The translations under genes were made by a program, and so were the position numbers. From Pseudomonas sp. MWU15-20650 (lineage in GTDB: Bacteria > Pseudomonadota > Gammaproteobacteria > Pseudomonadales > Pseudomonadaceae): DNA of 64,000 nt. The notes beneath the pieces were generated by a model that saw only the letters and a program-made list of their open reading frames with translations, was not told where the DNA came from and did no database searches. Location: NCBI RefSeq assembly GCF_023242475.1, contig NZ_JALJFG010000028.1, forward strand, positions 1-64,000, in the 5' to 3' direction. Positions 36,120 through 44,074 of the stretch are shown in pieces. Position 1 is the stretch's first letter; the number at the start of each line of letters is the position of its first letter.

Positions 36120-38525
36120 GTGAAAAAACTCGCCATCGACAACCATAAAATCCCTTGCTGGGCGCCCCTGGCCTTGGCTATTGCGCTCAGCAGCGTGCTG
36201 CCCACCGCGTCTGCCGCCGAGGGTATTCATATTCGCGCCCAGCCCCTGGGCGCAGCACTGAGCCAACTGGGCCAGCAGACCTCGCTGCAGGTGTTCTTCA
36301 GCCCCGATATGGTCGCGGGCAAGCACGCTTCTGCGGTCGACGGCAACCTCTCGCCCGAACAAGCCTTGCGCCAACTGCTGCAAGGCAGTGGCCTCGATTA
36401 CCAGATCGACGCCGGCTCCGTGACCTTGCGCCCAGTGGGCAACGGCACCGGTGAAGCCGGCTCGCCGCTTGAGCTGGGCGTCACCGACATCAAGGTGATG
36501 GGTGACTGGCTGGGCGATGCCAACGCCGAAGTGGTACAAAACCACCCTGGAGCACGTACGGTTGTACGCCGCGAGGCCATGGTGGAGCAGGGCGCCATGA
36601 ACGTCGGTGACGTGTTGCGACGTATCCCGGGCGTACAGGTGCAGGAAGCCAACGGTACCGGTGGCAGCGATATTTCTCTCAACGTCGGGGTACGCGGCTT
36701 GACCTCACGCCTATCACCGCGTTCCACGGTGTTGATTGACGGCGTACCGGCAGCCTTTGCTCCGTACGGCCAGCCGCAGCTGTCGATGGCCCCGATCTCC
36801 TCGGGCAATCTGGACAGCATCGATGTTGTCCGTGGCGCCGGTTCCGTGCGTTATGGGCCACAGAATGTGGGCGGCGTGATCAACTTCGTGACCCGCGCCA
36901 TCCCCGAGACGTTTTCCGGTGACGTCGGCACCACCCTGGAAACCTCCGCCCACGGCGGTTGGAAACACATTGAGAACGCCTTCGTCGGCGGCACCGCAGA
37001 CAACGGTATCGGCGCGGCGTTGCTGTACTCCGGGGTCAAGGGCAACGGCTACCGCAGCAGCAACAACGCCAACGATATCGACGACGTGATTTTCAAGACC
37101 CACTGGGCACCGACTGATCAGGACGACTTCTCGCTCAATTTCCACTATTACGATGCCAGCGCCGACATGCCGGGTGGCCTGACCCAGCAACAGTTCGATG
37201 CCAACCCCTACCAGTCGGTACGTGACTGGGACAATTTCAGCGGCCGCCGTAAAGATATGTCCTTCAAGTACATCCGCCAGATCGACGACCGCACGCAGGC
37301 CGAAGTGCTGACTTACTATTCCGACAGTTTCCGTGGCAGCAACATCGCCAACCGCGACCTCAAGGCCATCAGCTCTTACCCGCGTACCTACTACACCTTC
37401 GGCATCGAGCCGCGGGTCTCCCATGTCTTCGACGTGGGCCCGAGTACCCAGGAAGTCAGCCTCGGCTATCGCTACTTCAAAGAAGGCATGCACGAACAGG
37501 CCAGCAGCCTGAACCTGGTCAACAATGTGCCGACGCCGGGCGGGCAGAGCGATGGTCATGTCTATCAGGACCGTACCGGCGGCACCGAAGCCAACGCGTT
37601 CTACATCGATAACAAAGTGGACATCGGCAAGTGGACCATCACCCCGGGCATTCGTTTTGAAGACATCCGCACCCAATGGCATGACCGCCCGGTGGTCGCC
37701 CTGAATGGCAAGCGGACCGAGGAGAAGCGTCGAGAGGTCCACAACAACGAACCGCTGCCGGCCTTGAGCGTGATGTATCACGTTTCCGATGCGTGGAAAC
37801 TGTTCGCCAACTATGAAACCTCCTTCGGTAGCCTGCAGTACTTCCAGCTGGGCCAGGGAGGCACCGGCAACCAGACGGCCAATGGGCTTAATCCGGAGAA
37901 AGCCAAGACCTACGAGATGGGGACGCGCTACAACGACAGCGTCTGGGGCGGCGAAGTGACGTTGTTCTACATCGACTTCGCCGATGAGCTGCAGTACGTC
38001 AGCAATGACGTCGGCTGGACCAACCTCGGCGCCACCAAACACACCGGTATCGAAGCATCGGCCCACTACGACCTGTCTAACCTCGACCCGCGCCTCGAGG
38101 GCCTGAGCGCCAACGCGGGTTTCACCTACACCAAGGCGACCTCCGAAGGCGACGTGCCCTTCAAGGGCCGTGACTTGCCGTTGTACTCCCGCGAAGTGGC
38201 CACACTGGGCCTGCGTTATGACGTCAACCACTGGACCCACAACCTGGATGTCTACGCCCAATCCGGCCAGCGCGCGCCAGGTACTGGCACCACCTACATC
38301 ACCCAAGGCACTGCCGATGGTCAATACGGTGATATCCCAGGTTATGTTTCGGTCAACGTGCGCAGTGGTTATGACTTCGGCGCGCAGCTGTCCAACCTGA
38401 AGCTGGGCGTGGGTGTGAAAAACGTCTTTGACCAGCAGCACTTCACGCGCTCCAGCGACAACAACGCCGGGATATACCTGGGTGAGCCGCGTACGTTCTT
38501 CGTGCAGGCCAGCGTCGGGTTTTGA
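36120..38525 (+). CDS. fecA: FecA-like TonB-dependent ferric-citrate receptor (transducer type)
   Basis: An 801-residue outer-membrane receptor from GTG 36120. A signal peptide ends near residue 33 (LPTASAA). The signalling STN domain (about 35-110, IHIRAQPLGAALSQLGQQTS) is what contacts FecR. A plug domain (GDVLRRIPGVQVQEANGTGG, VRGAGSVRYGPQNVGGVINF) and a 22-strand barrel ending in the terminal Phe of QASVGF follow. The plug wording is that of FecA, importer of iron(III) dicitrate. Other ferric siderophores are possible. It lies about 100 bases after fecR. A strong hairpin terminator follows. Confidence 0.9.
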   Translation: MKKLAIDNHKIPCWAPLALAIALSSVLPTASAAEGIHIRAQPLGAALSQLGQQTSLQVFFSPDMVAGKHASAVDGNLSPEQALRQLLQGSGLDYQIDAGSVTLRPVGNGTGEAGSPLELGVTDIKVMGDWLGDANAEVVQNHPGARTVVRREAMVEQGAMNVGDVLRRIPGVQVQEANGTGGSDISLNVGVRGLTSRLSPRSTVLIDGVPAAFAPYGQPQLSMAPISSGNLDSIDVVRGAGSVRYGPQNVGGVINFVTRAIPETFSGDVGTTLETSAHGGWKHIENAFVGGTADNGIGAALLYSGVKGNGYRSSNNANDIDDVIFKTHWAPTDQDDFSLNFHYYDASADMPGGLTQQQFDANPYQSVRDWDNFSGRRKDMSFKYIRQIDDRTQAEVLTYYSDSFRGSNIANRDLKAISSYPRTYYTFGIEPRVSHVFDVGPSTQEVSLGYRYFKEGMHEQASSLNLVNNVPTPGGQSDGHVYQDRTGGTEANAFYIDNKVDIGKWTITPGIRFEDIRTQWHDRPVVALNGKRTEEKRREVHNNEPLPALSVMYHVSDAWKLFANYETSFGSLQYFQLGQGGTGNQTANGLNPEKAKTYEMGTRYNDSVWGGEVTLFYIDFADELQYVSNDVGWTNLGATKHTGIEASAHYDLSNLDPRLEGLSANAGFTYTKATSEGDVPFKGRDLPLYSREVATLGLRYDVNHWTHNLDVYAQSGQRAPGTGTTYITQGTADGQYGDIPGYVSVNVRSGYDFGAQLSNLKLGVGVKNVFDQQHFTRSSDNNAGIYLGEPRTFFVQASVGF

Positions 38526-38544
38526 TTGCGTATTGATTGACGCG

Positions 38545-38581
38545 ATCGCCGTTCCTCCTGGCCAGGGTGAACGGCGATTTT
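38545..38581 (+). terminator. rho-independent terminator of fecA
   Basis: A 10-bp stem (ATCGCCGTTC / GAACGGCGAT) with a 14-base loop, followed by TTT, lies 20 bases past the fecA stop. Confidence 0.8.
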
Positions 38582-38650
38582 CATTGCGCTCTGCTTTTCA
38601 TCCCTTCAGACGTCTTTCCTACTCGCCATTAGAAGTTTTCGGCCCATTGA

Positions 38651-38679
38651 GGAACCAACTCCGACAGCGCTGCCACACA
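38651..38679 (+). promoter_or_regulatory. hrp box 1 (HrpL/RspL-dependent promoter)
   Basis: GGAACC at 38651-38656, a 16-base spacer, then CCAC-AC-A at 38673-38679. This is a perfect match to the HrpL consensus GGAACC-N15/16-CCACNNA. It lies 98 bases upstream of ATG 38778, on the coding strand, after the fecA terminator. Confidence 0.88.
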
Positions 38680-38777
38680 GGTTAGGCCGCTGGTGCAGGA
38701 TTCTTTTTACGATTAATCGATCGTTAGGGCGTCCGGCGCAGTGAGGCCACCGCCTAAAAACAGAACTGGAGCACCCT

Positions 38778-39617
38778 ATGTCGGTACCCGCATCCAATCA
38801 AACGGTCACGCTTGGCCCCACACATTCCACCTCAACTCACGCAGAGGCTAGCCCGGCCCTTCGGTCAATCATCCAGCACACGTCGGGCCCGCGTTTCAAG
38901 CATCAAACCGGTCATTGCGGGCCGGTGTTCGGTGGTGCACCGCAGCGGCCAGTCCCAGGTTATTGGCACCCTAACCCAGGACCACCCCCGCGCCCACTCC
39001 CAGGGCACCTCAACCCAGGCCCGCCGCCACGCCCGAACCCCACACAGCCGGACCCGCATTACTCCAGGCAAAGCAACGAGGTGCTGGCTCAGATGCTGTT
39101 GGACAACTTTGATGCGTTCAAGGGGCGATGGCCTTCGCGGAGCGTCACCCCTCAGAGCCTGAAAAAAATGGCGGACCGGCAGCTGACCGGCAATCCGACC
39201 ACGGACAACCAGATTAGGCTGGCCAGGGAGCTGTTACGACGCCCAGGCTTGATACAAGCCCTTGATCGAAATGGGCACACGGGCGCCGTGGATGGCCGTC
39301 TTACCAAGGGTGATATCGGTAGCTTCATTTTTTCCAGTAACCCTTTGAAGCTCAAAGACGACAAAGAGATCGTGCAAGACGTACTCAATCATTTTTACGG
39401 GTTGGCGGACGGGTTCTGGAAACGTGACATCAAACTCAGCAGGTTCAAAGAACTTGCGTCGGAAACCCTGACAGGTAACCCATACACCGATCACCTCATT
39501 CAGTTATCAAGGGAGATCATGGCTCGTCCGGAGTTGAAGGGGTTGATGGATAACGTTTTCATGTCGCAACGCGACGGTAGGATTTCACGGGCTGAGTTAA
39601 TGAACTTGCTTCGCTAA
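38778..39617 (+). CDS. candidate type III-secreted protein with two HrpF/NolX-like repeat units
   Basis: A 279-residue protein I cannot name. The N-terminal 50 residues are polar and Ser/Thr-rich without a Sec signal, as in type III substrates. Residues 51-93 are a Pro/Gly/Arg linker. Two related units follow, at about 100-184 and 195-278. Each has a helix, then L-T-G-N-P-x-T-D, then a helix (QIRLARELLRRPGLIQALD in unit 1, LIQLSREIMARPELKGLMD in unit 2) and a D-G-R-(L/I)-(T/S) loop-helix. The layout recalls the repeats of HrpF/NolX-type translocon proteins, but no membrane segments are present. A GGAG Shine-Dalgarno and a perfect hrp box precede it. The function is not known. Confidence 0.78.
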   Translation: MSVPASNQTVTLGPTHSTSTHAEASPALRSIIQHTSGPRFKHQTGHCGPVFGGAPQRPVPGYWHPNPGPPPRPLPGHLNPGPPPRPNPTQPDPHYSRQSNEVLAQMLLDNFDAFKGRWPSRSVTPQSLKKMADRQLTGNPTTDNQIRLARELLRRPGLIQALDRNGHTGAVDGRLTKGDIGSFIFSSNPLKLKDDKEIVQDVLNHFYGLADGFWKRDIKLSRFKELASETLTGNPYTDHLIQLSREIMARPELKGLMDNVFMSQRDGRISRAELMNLLR

Positions 39618-39697
39618 TCCCGTCCCCGTTCAGTGCTGGGCACCACTTGGTATTACCTGACAAGTGCTTGGTGTTTGAAACATCCCCCCGCCGTGCT

Positions 39698-39725
39698 GGA
39701 ACCATTTGCAACGATTTACCACGAA
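39698..39725 (+). promoter_or_regulatory. hrp box 2 (HrpL/RspL-dependent promoter)
   Basis: GGAACC at 39698-39703, a 15-base spacer, then CCAC-GA-A at 39719-39725. It is a perfect hrp box 62 bases upstream of ATG 39788. It lies inside the longer open frame that starts at 39647, which argues that the true start is 39788. Confidence 0.87.
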
Positions 39726-39787
39726 GAACACACCCATCGGTTGTTGCTGCCCATGGGTGTTTTCGTCAATTGGATCAGGTCTCCATC

Positions 39788-40045
39788 ATGAACTCGACAT
39801 CCTTTGAATCTCACCCCTCCCGGTACACCGTATCGCCCCAGCCTGCTGCGGGATGTGAGGCAGAGAGCCAACGCATCTTCCAGCAGAAGGCGCTTAACCT
39901 CACGTCCACACCTAAATACAGCTTCAAGGCACCCACCGCCGAAGATTTCGATAAAGGCACTCGGGCCTTTGGCGAACATTCAGTGCCGGGCCCGGCGGTT
40001 TCAATGCTCGCTGTTCTCTGGAGCAAGTTGTTCCGCCGGCCGTGA
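39788..40045 (+). CDS. small hrp-box-controlled protein of unknown function
   Basis: An 85-residue protein, MNSTSFESHPSRYTVSPQPA to FRRP, with a Ser-rich polar N-terminus, no Sec signal and a short hydrophobic patch near the end (VSMLAVLWSKLF). ATG 39788 has a weak AGG eight bases upstream. It is supported mainly by its own perfect hrp box and by lying between two other hrp-box genes. It could be a small type III substrate, a chaperone-like partner or a helper. I recognise no family. The C-terminal hydrophobic stretch might associate with a membrane. Confidence 0.55.
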   Translation: MNSTSFESHPSRYTVSPQPAAGCEAESQRIFQQKALNLTSTPKYSFKAPTAEDFDKGTRAFGEHSVPGPAVSMLAVLWSKLFRRP

Positions 40046-40147
40046 TTGGTTGTTCCTGCGAGCAGGTCGTTTTACCTCCTACGAGCCTCGTCGGTTTGGT
40101 TGGTTACAAACGCTCAAGGTTTACCCAGGCCGGCTCGGCGTCTGCCC

Positions 40148-40175
40148 GGAACCAATGTTTTCAGAGCACCACATA
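40148..40175 (+). promoter_or_regulatory. hrp box 3 (HrpL/RspL-dependent promoter)
   Basis: GGAACC at 40148-40153, a 15-base spacer, then CCAC-AT-A at 40169-40175. It is a perfect hrp box 88 bases upstream of ATG 40264 and the third in 1.5 kb, all on the plus strand. Confidence 0.88.
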
Positions 40176-40263
40176 ATCTGGGCCTGGCTCCGTGTTGAGG
40201 CGCAAAGTGGTTTCGACGAGCAAGCAGCCGGGCTACGAAATCTAAATAGGGTGGAGAGGAAAC

Positions 40264-41226
40264 ATGACCGAGATTACTAACTCAGGTGTCAGACCAACCT
40301 TTGTGTCGCATATACCTTTTGCAGGCGCGAAGCAGAATGCACCCACACTGGGGTCTGGGGGGGGCGGTTATTCTCGGCCGTCAATAGATGCTCAGGCCAC
40401 AGGCAAGCCGTTGCAGGAGAGGAGCCCCGCCTATCCCTCCTTGCTGAGCGGCGTTAACAGCATGAATGGCGCCAGCCGGCACATTGACCATCAAAACTAC
40501 TACGGGGGCATGAGTCAGGTCGGTAACCCCTATGTAAGCTCCGATGACCACTTGCTGGCGACCGCGCTGAAAAACAATTTTTCGGAGTTGGAGCAGTTTC
40601 AGACAAAAAAAAAGGGCCTGAGCCAGGCTGCACTGAAGAAGATTGCCAGCGAAGATCCCACCAAAAGCACAGTCTCCGAGCTCACCATCAAGCTGGCCAA
40701 GGAGATACTTAACCGGCCCCGCCTGAATGAGGCAATACTGACAAATGGCGGCCACATCACCACTGATAGCCTGAGCAAGGCTGCCGGTTTGATGGTCGGC
40801 AATACCAACCCCAACACACGCAGCGCAGACCCGTTCCACGCAAAAACCGATAGGCAGGTGGTTGAGACATTCAGGGGCATGTTTGATGAACTGCGGGATA
40901 AGTCGGAAGACTGGAACTTCTTTTTCCAGAAGCACCGGTACGTGAAGGTCGACAAGCTGATCGAAATGAGCAAGGACCCTGACGAGATCGGTAAGAACGG
41001 TGAAGTTGTGCGTGACCCGGCTACCGGTTTCCCAAAGAAAAAGTACAGCGAGCTGCAGGTATACATGGCCAAGAACCTGGTCGAACGTCCGGGGCTACTG
41101 GCCTCCCTGGACAGCAACAAGGCCAATGGCACCAATATTTTCGGTAGCCATAACGATGATGGCTGGTTGAAGAACTACAGCATCGACCGTTGGTTGAAAA
41201 ACGACAAAAAAGAAAAGGGCAGTTAA
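40264..41226 (+). CDS. candidate type III-secreted protein, paralogue-like partner of the 38778 gene
   Basis: A 320-residue protein I cannot name. The first 90 residues are Gly/Ser/Asn-rich and signal-less. Two units related to those of the 38778 product follow at about 93-175 and 195-311. Unit 1 holds LSQAALKKIASEDPTKSTVS, then ELTIKLAKEILNRPRLNEAI. Unit 2 holds SELQVYMAKNLVERPGLLAS, then LDSNKANG. Unit 2 carries a longer insert (about 235-260). The C-terminus is Lys-rich. A strong GGAG/GAGGAAA ribosome-binding site and a perfect hrp box precede it. Secretion by a type III system is inferred from the promoter and composition, not shown. Confidence 0.77.
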   Translation: MTEITNSGVRPTFVSHIPFAGAKQNAPTLGSGGGGYSRPSIDAQATGKPLQERSPAYPSLLSGVNSMNGASRHIDHQNYYGGMSQVGNPYVSSDDHLLATALKNNFSELEQFQTKKKGLSQAALKKIASEDPTKSTVSELTIKLAKEILNRPRLNEAILTNGGHITTDSLSKAAGLMVGNTNPNTRSADPFHAKTDRQVVETFRGMFDELRDKSEDWNFFFQKHRYVKVDKLIEMSKDPDEIGKNGEVVRDPATGFPKKKYSELQVYMAKNLVERPGLLASLDSNKANGTNIFGSHNDDGWLKNYSIDRWLKNDKKEKGS

Positions 41227-41282
41227 GCATCCTGGCCCACATGAGCGTTCTGAAGGATTCAAGCCGCTCATATCGAGTGCGT

Positions 41283-42434
41283 TCATACCCGTAGTATTTT
41301 TCCGCTGACCGCTACCGCCGCCAGCAATGCACCCATCAACAAGAAGGCGGTAGCCAGGCTGCTGCCATGGGCGATGAACCCGATCACCGCAGGCCCTGCC
41401 AATATCCCGGCATAGCCCAGGGTGGTGATGGCAGGCACGGCAATGTGTTCCGGCATGACGTTTTGCTTGCCGACGGCGGTATAGAGCACCGGGACAATGT
41501 TTGAACAGCCTGCGCCCACCAGCGCATAACCCAGCAGCGCCATTTCCCACGCGGGGGAGAGCGTGGCGAGGAAGATACCGGCCGAGGCCAGCGCACCGCC
41601 GACGACGATTACCCGGGTTGCGCCCAAGCGCCGTACAATCGCGTCACCGGTCAAACGCCCGGCGGTCATGGTCAGGGCAAATGCCGCGTAACCCAGGCCC
41701 GCGTAGGCTTCGTCCAGTCCGCGTTCGGCGCTGAGGAATACCGCGCTCCAGTCCAGCACAGCCCCTTCCACAAGAAACACGATAAAGCACAGGCAGCCGA
41801 TGAACAGCACTACACCCTGTGGAACGGCAAAGGCCGGGCCTGAACTTTCACTCCCGTAGGGCAGTAAGTGCGGCGCCGCCTTGAGCAAAGCCCCCCCCAT
41901 AATGGCGATCACCACAAAGGTCGCCTGCAAGGGCGAGAGCCCCAGCCCCAGCAAGCCTGCAACACCCGCCGCACCGACAATCCCGCCCAGGCTGAACAGC
42001 CCGTGAAAGCCCGACATCATGGTGTTGCCACTGGCTCGCTCGACGATCACCGCCTGCAAGTTGACCGTGGAGTCTACGGTGCCCAGGCCAGCGCCAAACA
42101 GAAACAGTGCGGTCATCAATAATGGAATCGAACTGACGGTGGCGAGCATTGGTAGGGCCAGGCAGATCATGAGCGTACCGGCAACCAGTACGCGTCGGCA
42201 GCCAAATCGGGACGCCAGTGCACCTGCCATCGGCATGGCCATGATCGAACCCACTCCCAGGCACAGCAGTAACAAGCCGAGCGTGCCTTCATTCAGATTC
42301 GCGCGTGCTTTGGCATACGGCACCAGGGGCGCCCAGGCTGCGATACCGAAACCGGCGATGAAAAACGCGATACGCGTCGACATTTGTTCCAGCCGCCCGG
42401 CAACCACGGGTGCAGGGGTGGGGATAGCAGTCAT
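41283..42434 (-). CDS. MFS transporter (YbjJ-like)
   Basis: A 383-residue major facilitator with 12 predicted helices. The loop after helix 2 (ALASRFGCRRVLVAG) carries the G-x-x-x-D/R-R-x-G-type MFS motif A. The family resembles E. coli YbjJ and related sugar- or drug-type permeases with no known substrate. AAGGA lies before ATG 42434. The 350-base upstream region holds a sequence resembling part of a glycine riboswitch, which would suggest amino-acid export, but this is weak. Confidence 0.82.
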   Translation of the reverse strand: MTAIPTPAPVVAGRLEQMSTRIAFFIAGFGIAAWAPLVPYAKARANLNEGTLGLLLLCLGVGSIMAMPMAGALASRFGCRRVLVAGTLMICLALPMLATVSSIPLLMTALFLFGAGLGTVDSTVNLQAVIVERASGNTMMSGFHGLFSLGGIVGAAGVAGLLGLGLSPLQATFVVIAIMGGALLKAAPHLLPYGSESSGPAFAVPQGVVLFIGCLCFIVFLVEGAVLDWSAVFLSAERGLDEAYAGLGYAAFALTMTAGRLTGDAIVRRLGATRVIVVGGALASAGIFLATLSPAWEMALLGYALVGAGCSNIVPVLYTAVGKQNVMPEHIAVPAITTLGYAGILAGPAVIGFIAHGSSLATAFLLMGALLAAVAVSGKILRV

Positions 42435-42499
42435 GAAAAATCCTTGGTTTTGCGTTCAGCGAACGATGTCCGGCGTGACATCCTTGCATATCAGGCCCC

Positions 42500-42545
42500 A
42501 TCGAGCGAGCCGGGTTCCCTTTACGCCTGAGAGAGTAGCGCGCGG
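42500..42545 (-). promoter_or_regulatory. glycine-riboswitch-like half aptamer in the MFS leader (tentative)
   Basis: On the minus strand, about 70 bases upstream of the MFS start, CTCTCAGGCGTAAAGGGAAC closely follows the 3' half of glycine aptamers (CTCTCAGGCAAAAGGAC). I could not find the matching 5' half with its CCGAAGGAGC element, so this may be a degraded or divergent aptamer. Confidence 0.3.
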
Positions 42546-42607
42546 GTTGCGAGAATTTTTTTACAAACACGGAACGTCCTGGGCGTTGATGGCCACACAG
42601 AGCGTAG

Positions 42608-42694
42608 GAGGTGCGCTGGAAGGTGTGTAATCCCTGCGGGAATGGTTGAACCCCAGGTTTCCTGCTCTGGGATTACCCTCTTTCAGCGCACCTC
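42608..42694. repeat. nested long inverted repeat of unknown function
   Basis: An outer 11-bp perfect repeat (GAGGTGCGCTG at 42608-42618, CAGCGCACCTC at 42684-42694) encloses an 8-bp perfect repeat (GTAATCCC at 42627-42634, GGGATTAC at 42669-42676). The apex is about 34 bases and has no T-run. It could be a structured RNA, a mobile-element scar or a regulatory hairpin in the gap between the MFS and DapF-like genes. Confidence 0.65.
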
Positions 42695-42785
42695 ACACGA
42701 GACCGTTGTTCTGTAATACGCTGCTACACCAGAGAGCAGGCAACTGGACGACAGTACCGATGAAGACTTCCATGCAGGTGTCAGC

Positions 42786-43772
42786 GTGACTCAGTTCTAC
42801 GACGCACGCGGCAATGTTTATGGGGTGGTTAGCCCGGCCTATTTATGCAGCCAGGGCATTGATGTGCCGCAAAGCGCTGCCCTGGCTGCGAGCACGCGGG
42901 AAACCTGGGCCGCGTCGGCGATCGCCTCTGAATGCGGTTGGGGCTCATCGCCGCATCCGGCCGATGCCAAGGCACATCGCTGTGACGGTTTGTTGGTGGG
43001 GCCGTTTCAGACTCAGTCGCCGTTTGACTTGTTGATCATCAATACCGATGGCTCTCTCGCCGAGCGCAGTGGCAATGGGTTGACCATCTTTGCCCAAGCC
43101 CTGACCGACCAGGGCTTGATGACGCAGGGCGGTGAATTGCGGGTGCATCACGACAAGTCGGACGCAGCATCGCCCGTGGCGACGTCTGTCGAGCCGGCGA
43201 TGCATGAGCAGGTTCCTGGTTTTTGGCTGGCTTTGGGCCAGCCGATGTTCGGTGCGTTGGCCGTTGGGGCGGTGGGCGTGGGTACCCAGGCTGTTGGGCA
43301 GCATGACTTCAACTCAGTACCGGCGCTGGTTACGCTCAACCCACAATGGGCGCATAGCCAGTTTGTGCGAGTGGGCAACCCCCATTGTGTGACGCTGGTC
43401 GAGCAGGTGTCGGCATTGCCGGACAACGACACGATGCATCAGGCGGCCCTGTTCATGCCGTTGCGGACTATTGCCTTTGCGCCGCCCGTGGGCGCCGGCC
43501 AACCTTGTGCCGGTGGGGTCAACCTGCAATGGGTCGCCCGGGATATCGATAATCGGCTCATCGCGCGTGTGTTCGAGAGGGGAGAGGGGCCTACCGCGTC
43601 CTCGGGGACCAGCGCCTGTGCGGTGGCTTGCGCAGCGTGGCGAGCGGGCTGGGTTGAATGCGCAGACGTCGCCGTGGTGATGCCGGGGGGCATAGCGCCC
43701 GTGCGCTTGCAGGTGGAGGATGGAACATTGCTGAGGGTCAGTCTTTTCGGCACGGCGCGGGCAAAAAGTTGA
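42786..43772 (+). CDS. DapF-fold epimerase-like protein lacking both catalytic cysteines
   Basis: A 328-residue protein of the diaminopimelate epimerase/PhzF-type fold. The two halves carry the family's glycine-rich motifs, ERSGNGLTIF and ERGEGPTASSGTSACA, and the NPHCV strand. In DapF and the histidine racemase CntK the two motifs supply paired cysteines. Here the corresponding residues are S95 and S273. A standard two-base racemisation is therefore unlikely; another isomerase chemistry is possible. GTG 42786 with AGGTG upstream is the only sensible start. A nine-codon frame (42759-42788) ends across this GTG. It is not part of a lysine operon. Confidence 0.75.
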   Translation: MTQFYDARGNVYGVVSPAYLCSQGIDVPQSAALAASTRETWAASAIASECGWGSSPHPADAKAHRCDGLLVGPFQTQSPFDLLIINTDGSLAERSGNGLTIFAQALTDQGLMTQGGELRVHHDKSDAASPVATSVEPAMHEQVPGFWLALGQPMFGALAVGAVGVGTQAVGQHDFNSVPALVTLNPQWAHSQFVRVGNPHCVTLVEQVSALPDNDTMHQAALFMPLRTIAFAPPVGAGQPCAGGVNLQWVARDIDNRLIARVFERGEGPTASSGTSACAVACAAWRAGWVECADVAVVMPGGIAPVRLQVEDGTLLRVSLFGTARAKS

Positions 43773-44074
43773 CCCGGAAATAATGCCGGATGGTTAGAAC
43801 AGGTGTCGGTTTTTTCCTTGCGAACTAGTTAATTAACTTACAAGTAAAAGTAAGAGTTTTCTTGTTGTTAGTGGATGGCTGATTGACTGCATTTCTTGAT
43901 TTGTAAAAGACACTTCCAACTTCGCCGTACGAAACTTCTTTTTTATTTCTGAACGTCCGAAATGTGCCTGAAATCGCTAAGCTTCAGGGCGTCAAGGCGC
44001 TTTCTTTCGCAATCCAATTGGCATTTGCGGGGGGCGCGTATTTCAGTCAAAAAGTTGAGGGTGGGTAACAACGG
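43773..44074. other. AT-rich gap upstream of vgrG (no gene)
   Basis: About 300 bases with no supported gene. The sequence is distinctly more AT-rich than its surroundings and contains a perfect 12-bp palindrome, AGTTAATTAACT, at 43828-43839. It should hold the promoter of the T6SS cassette. I found no convincing sigma-54 GG-N10-GC element or hrp box. Confidence 0.5.

Noticed and set aside
36714..38441. 575-codon minus-strand frame opposite fecA
   Set aside because: Mirror of a GC-rich coding gene with no recognisable domain or ribosome-binding site; fecA motifs are unequivocal.
39647..39787. Longer N-terminus for the 85-residue hrp-box gene
   Set aside because: The perfect hrp box lies inside this extension, so an HrpL transcript could not encode it.
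43980..44070. TTGGCATTTGC upstream of vgrG as a sigma-54 promoter
   Set aside because: The GG and GC dinucleotides are not ten bases apart, so the -24/-12 spacing fails.
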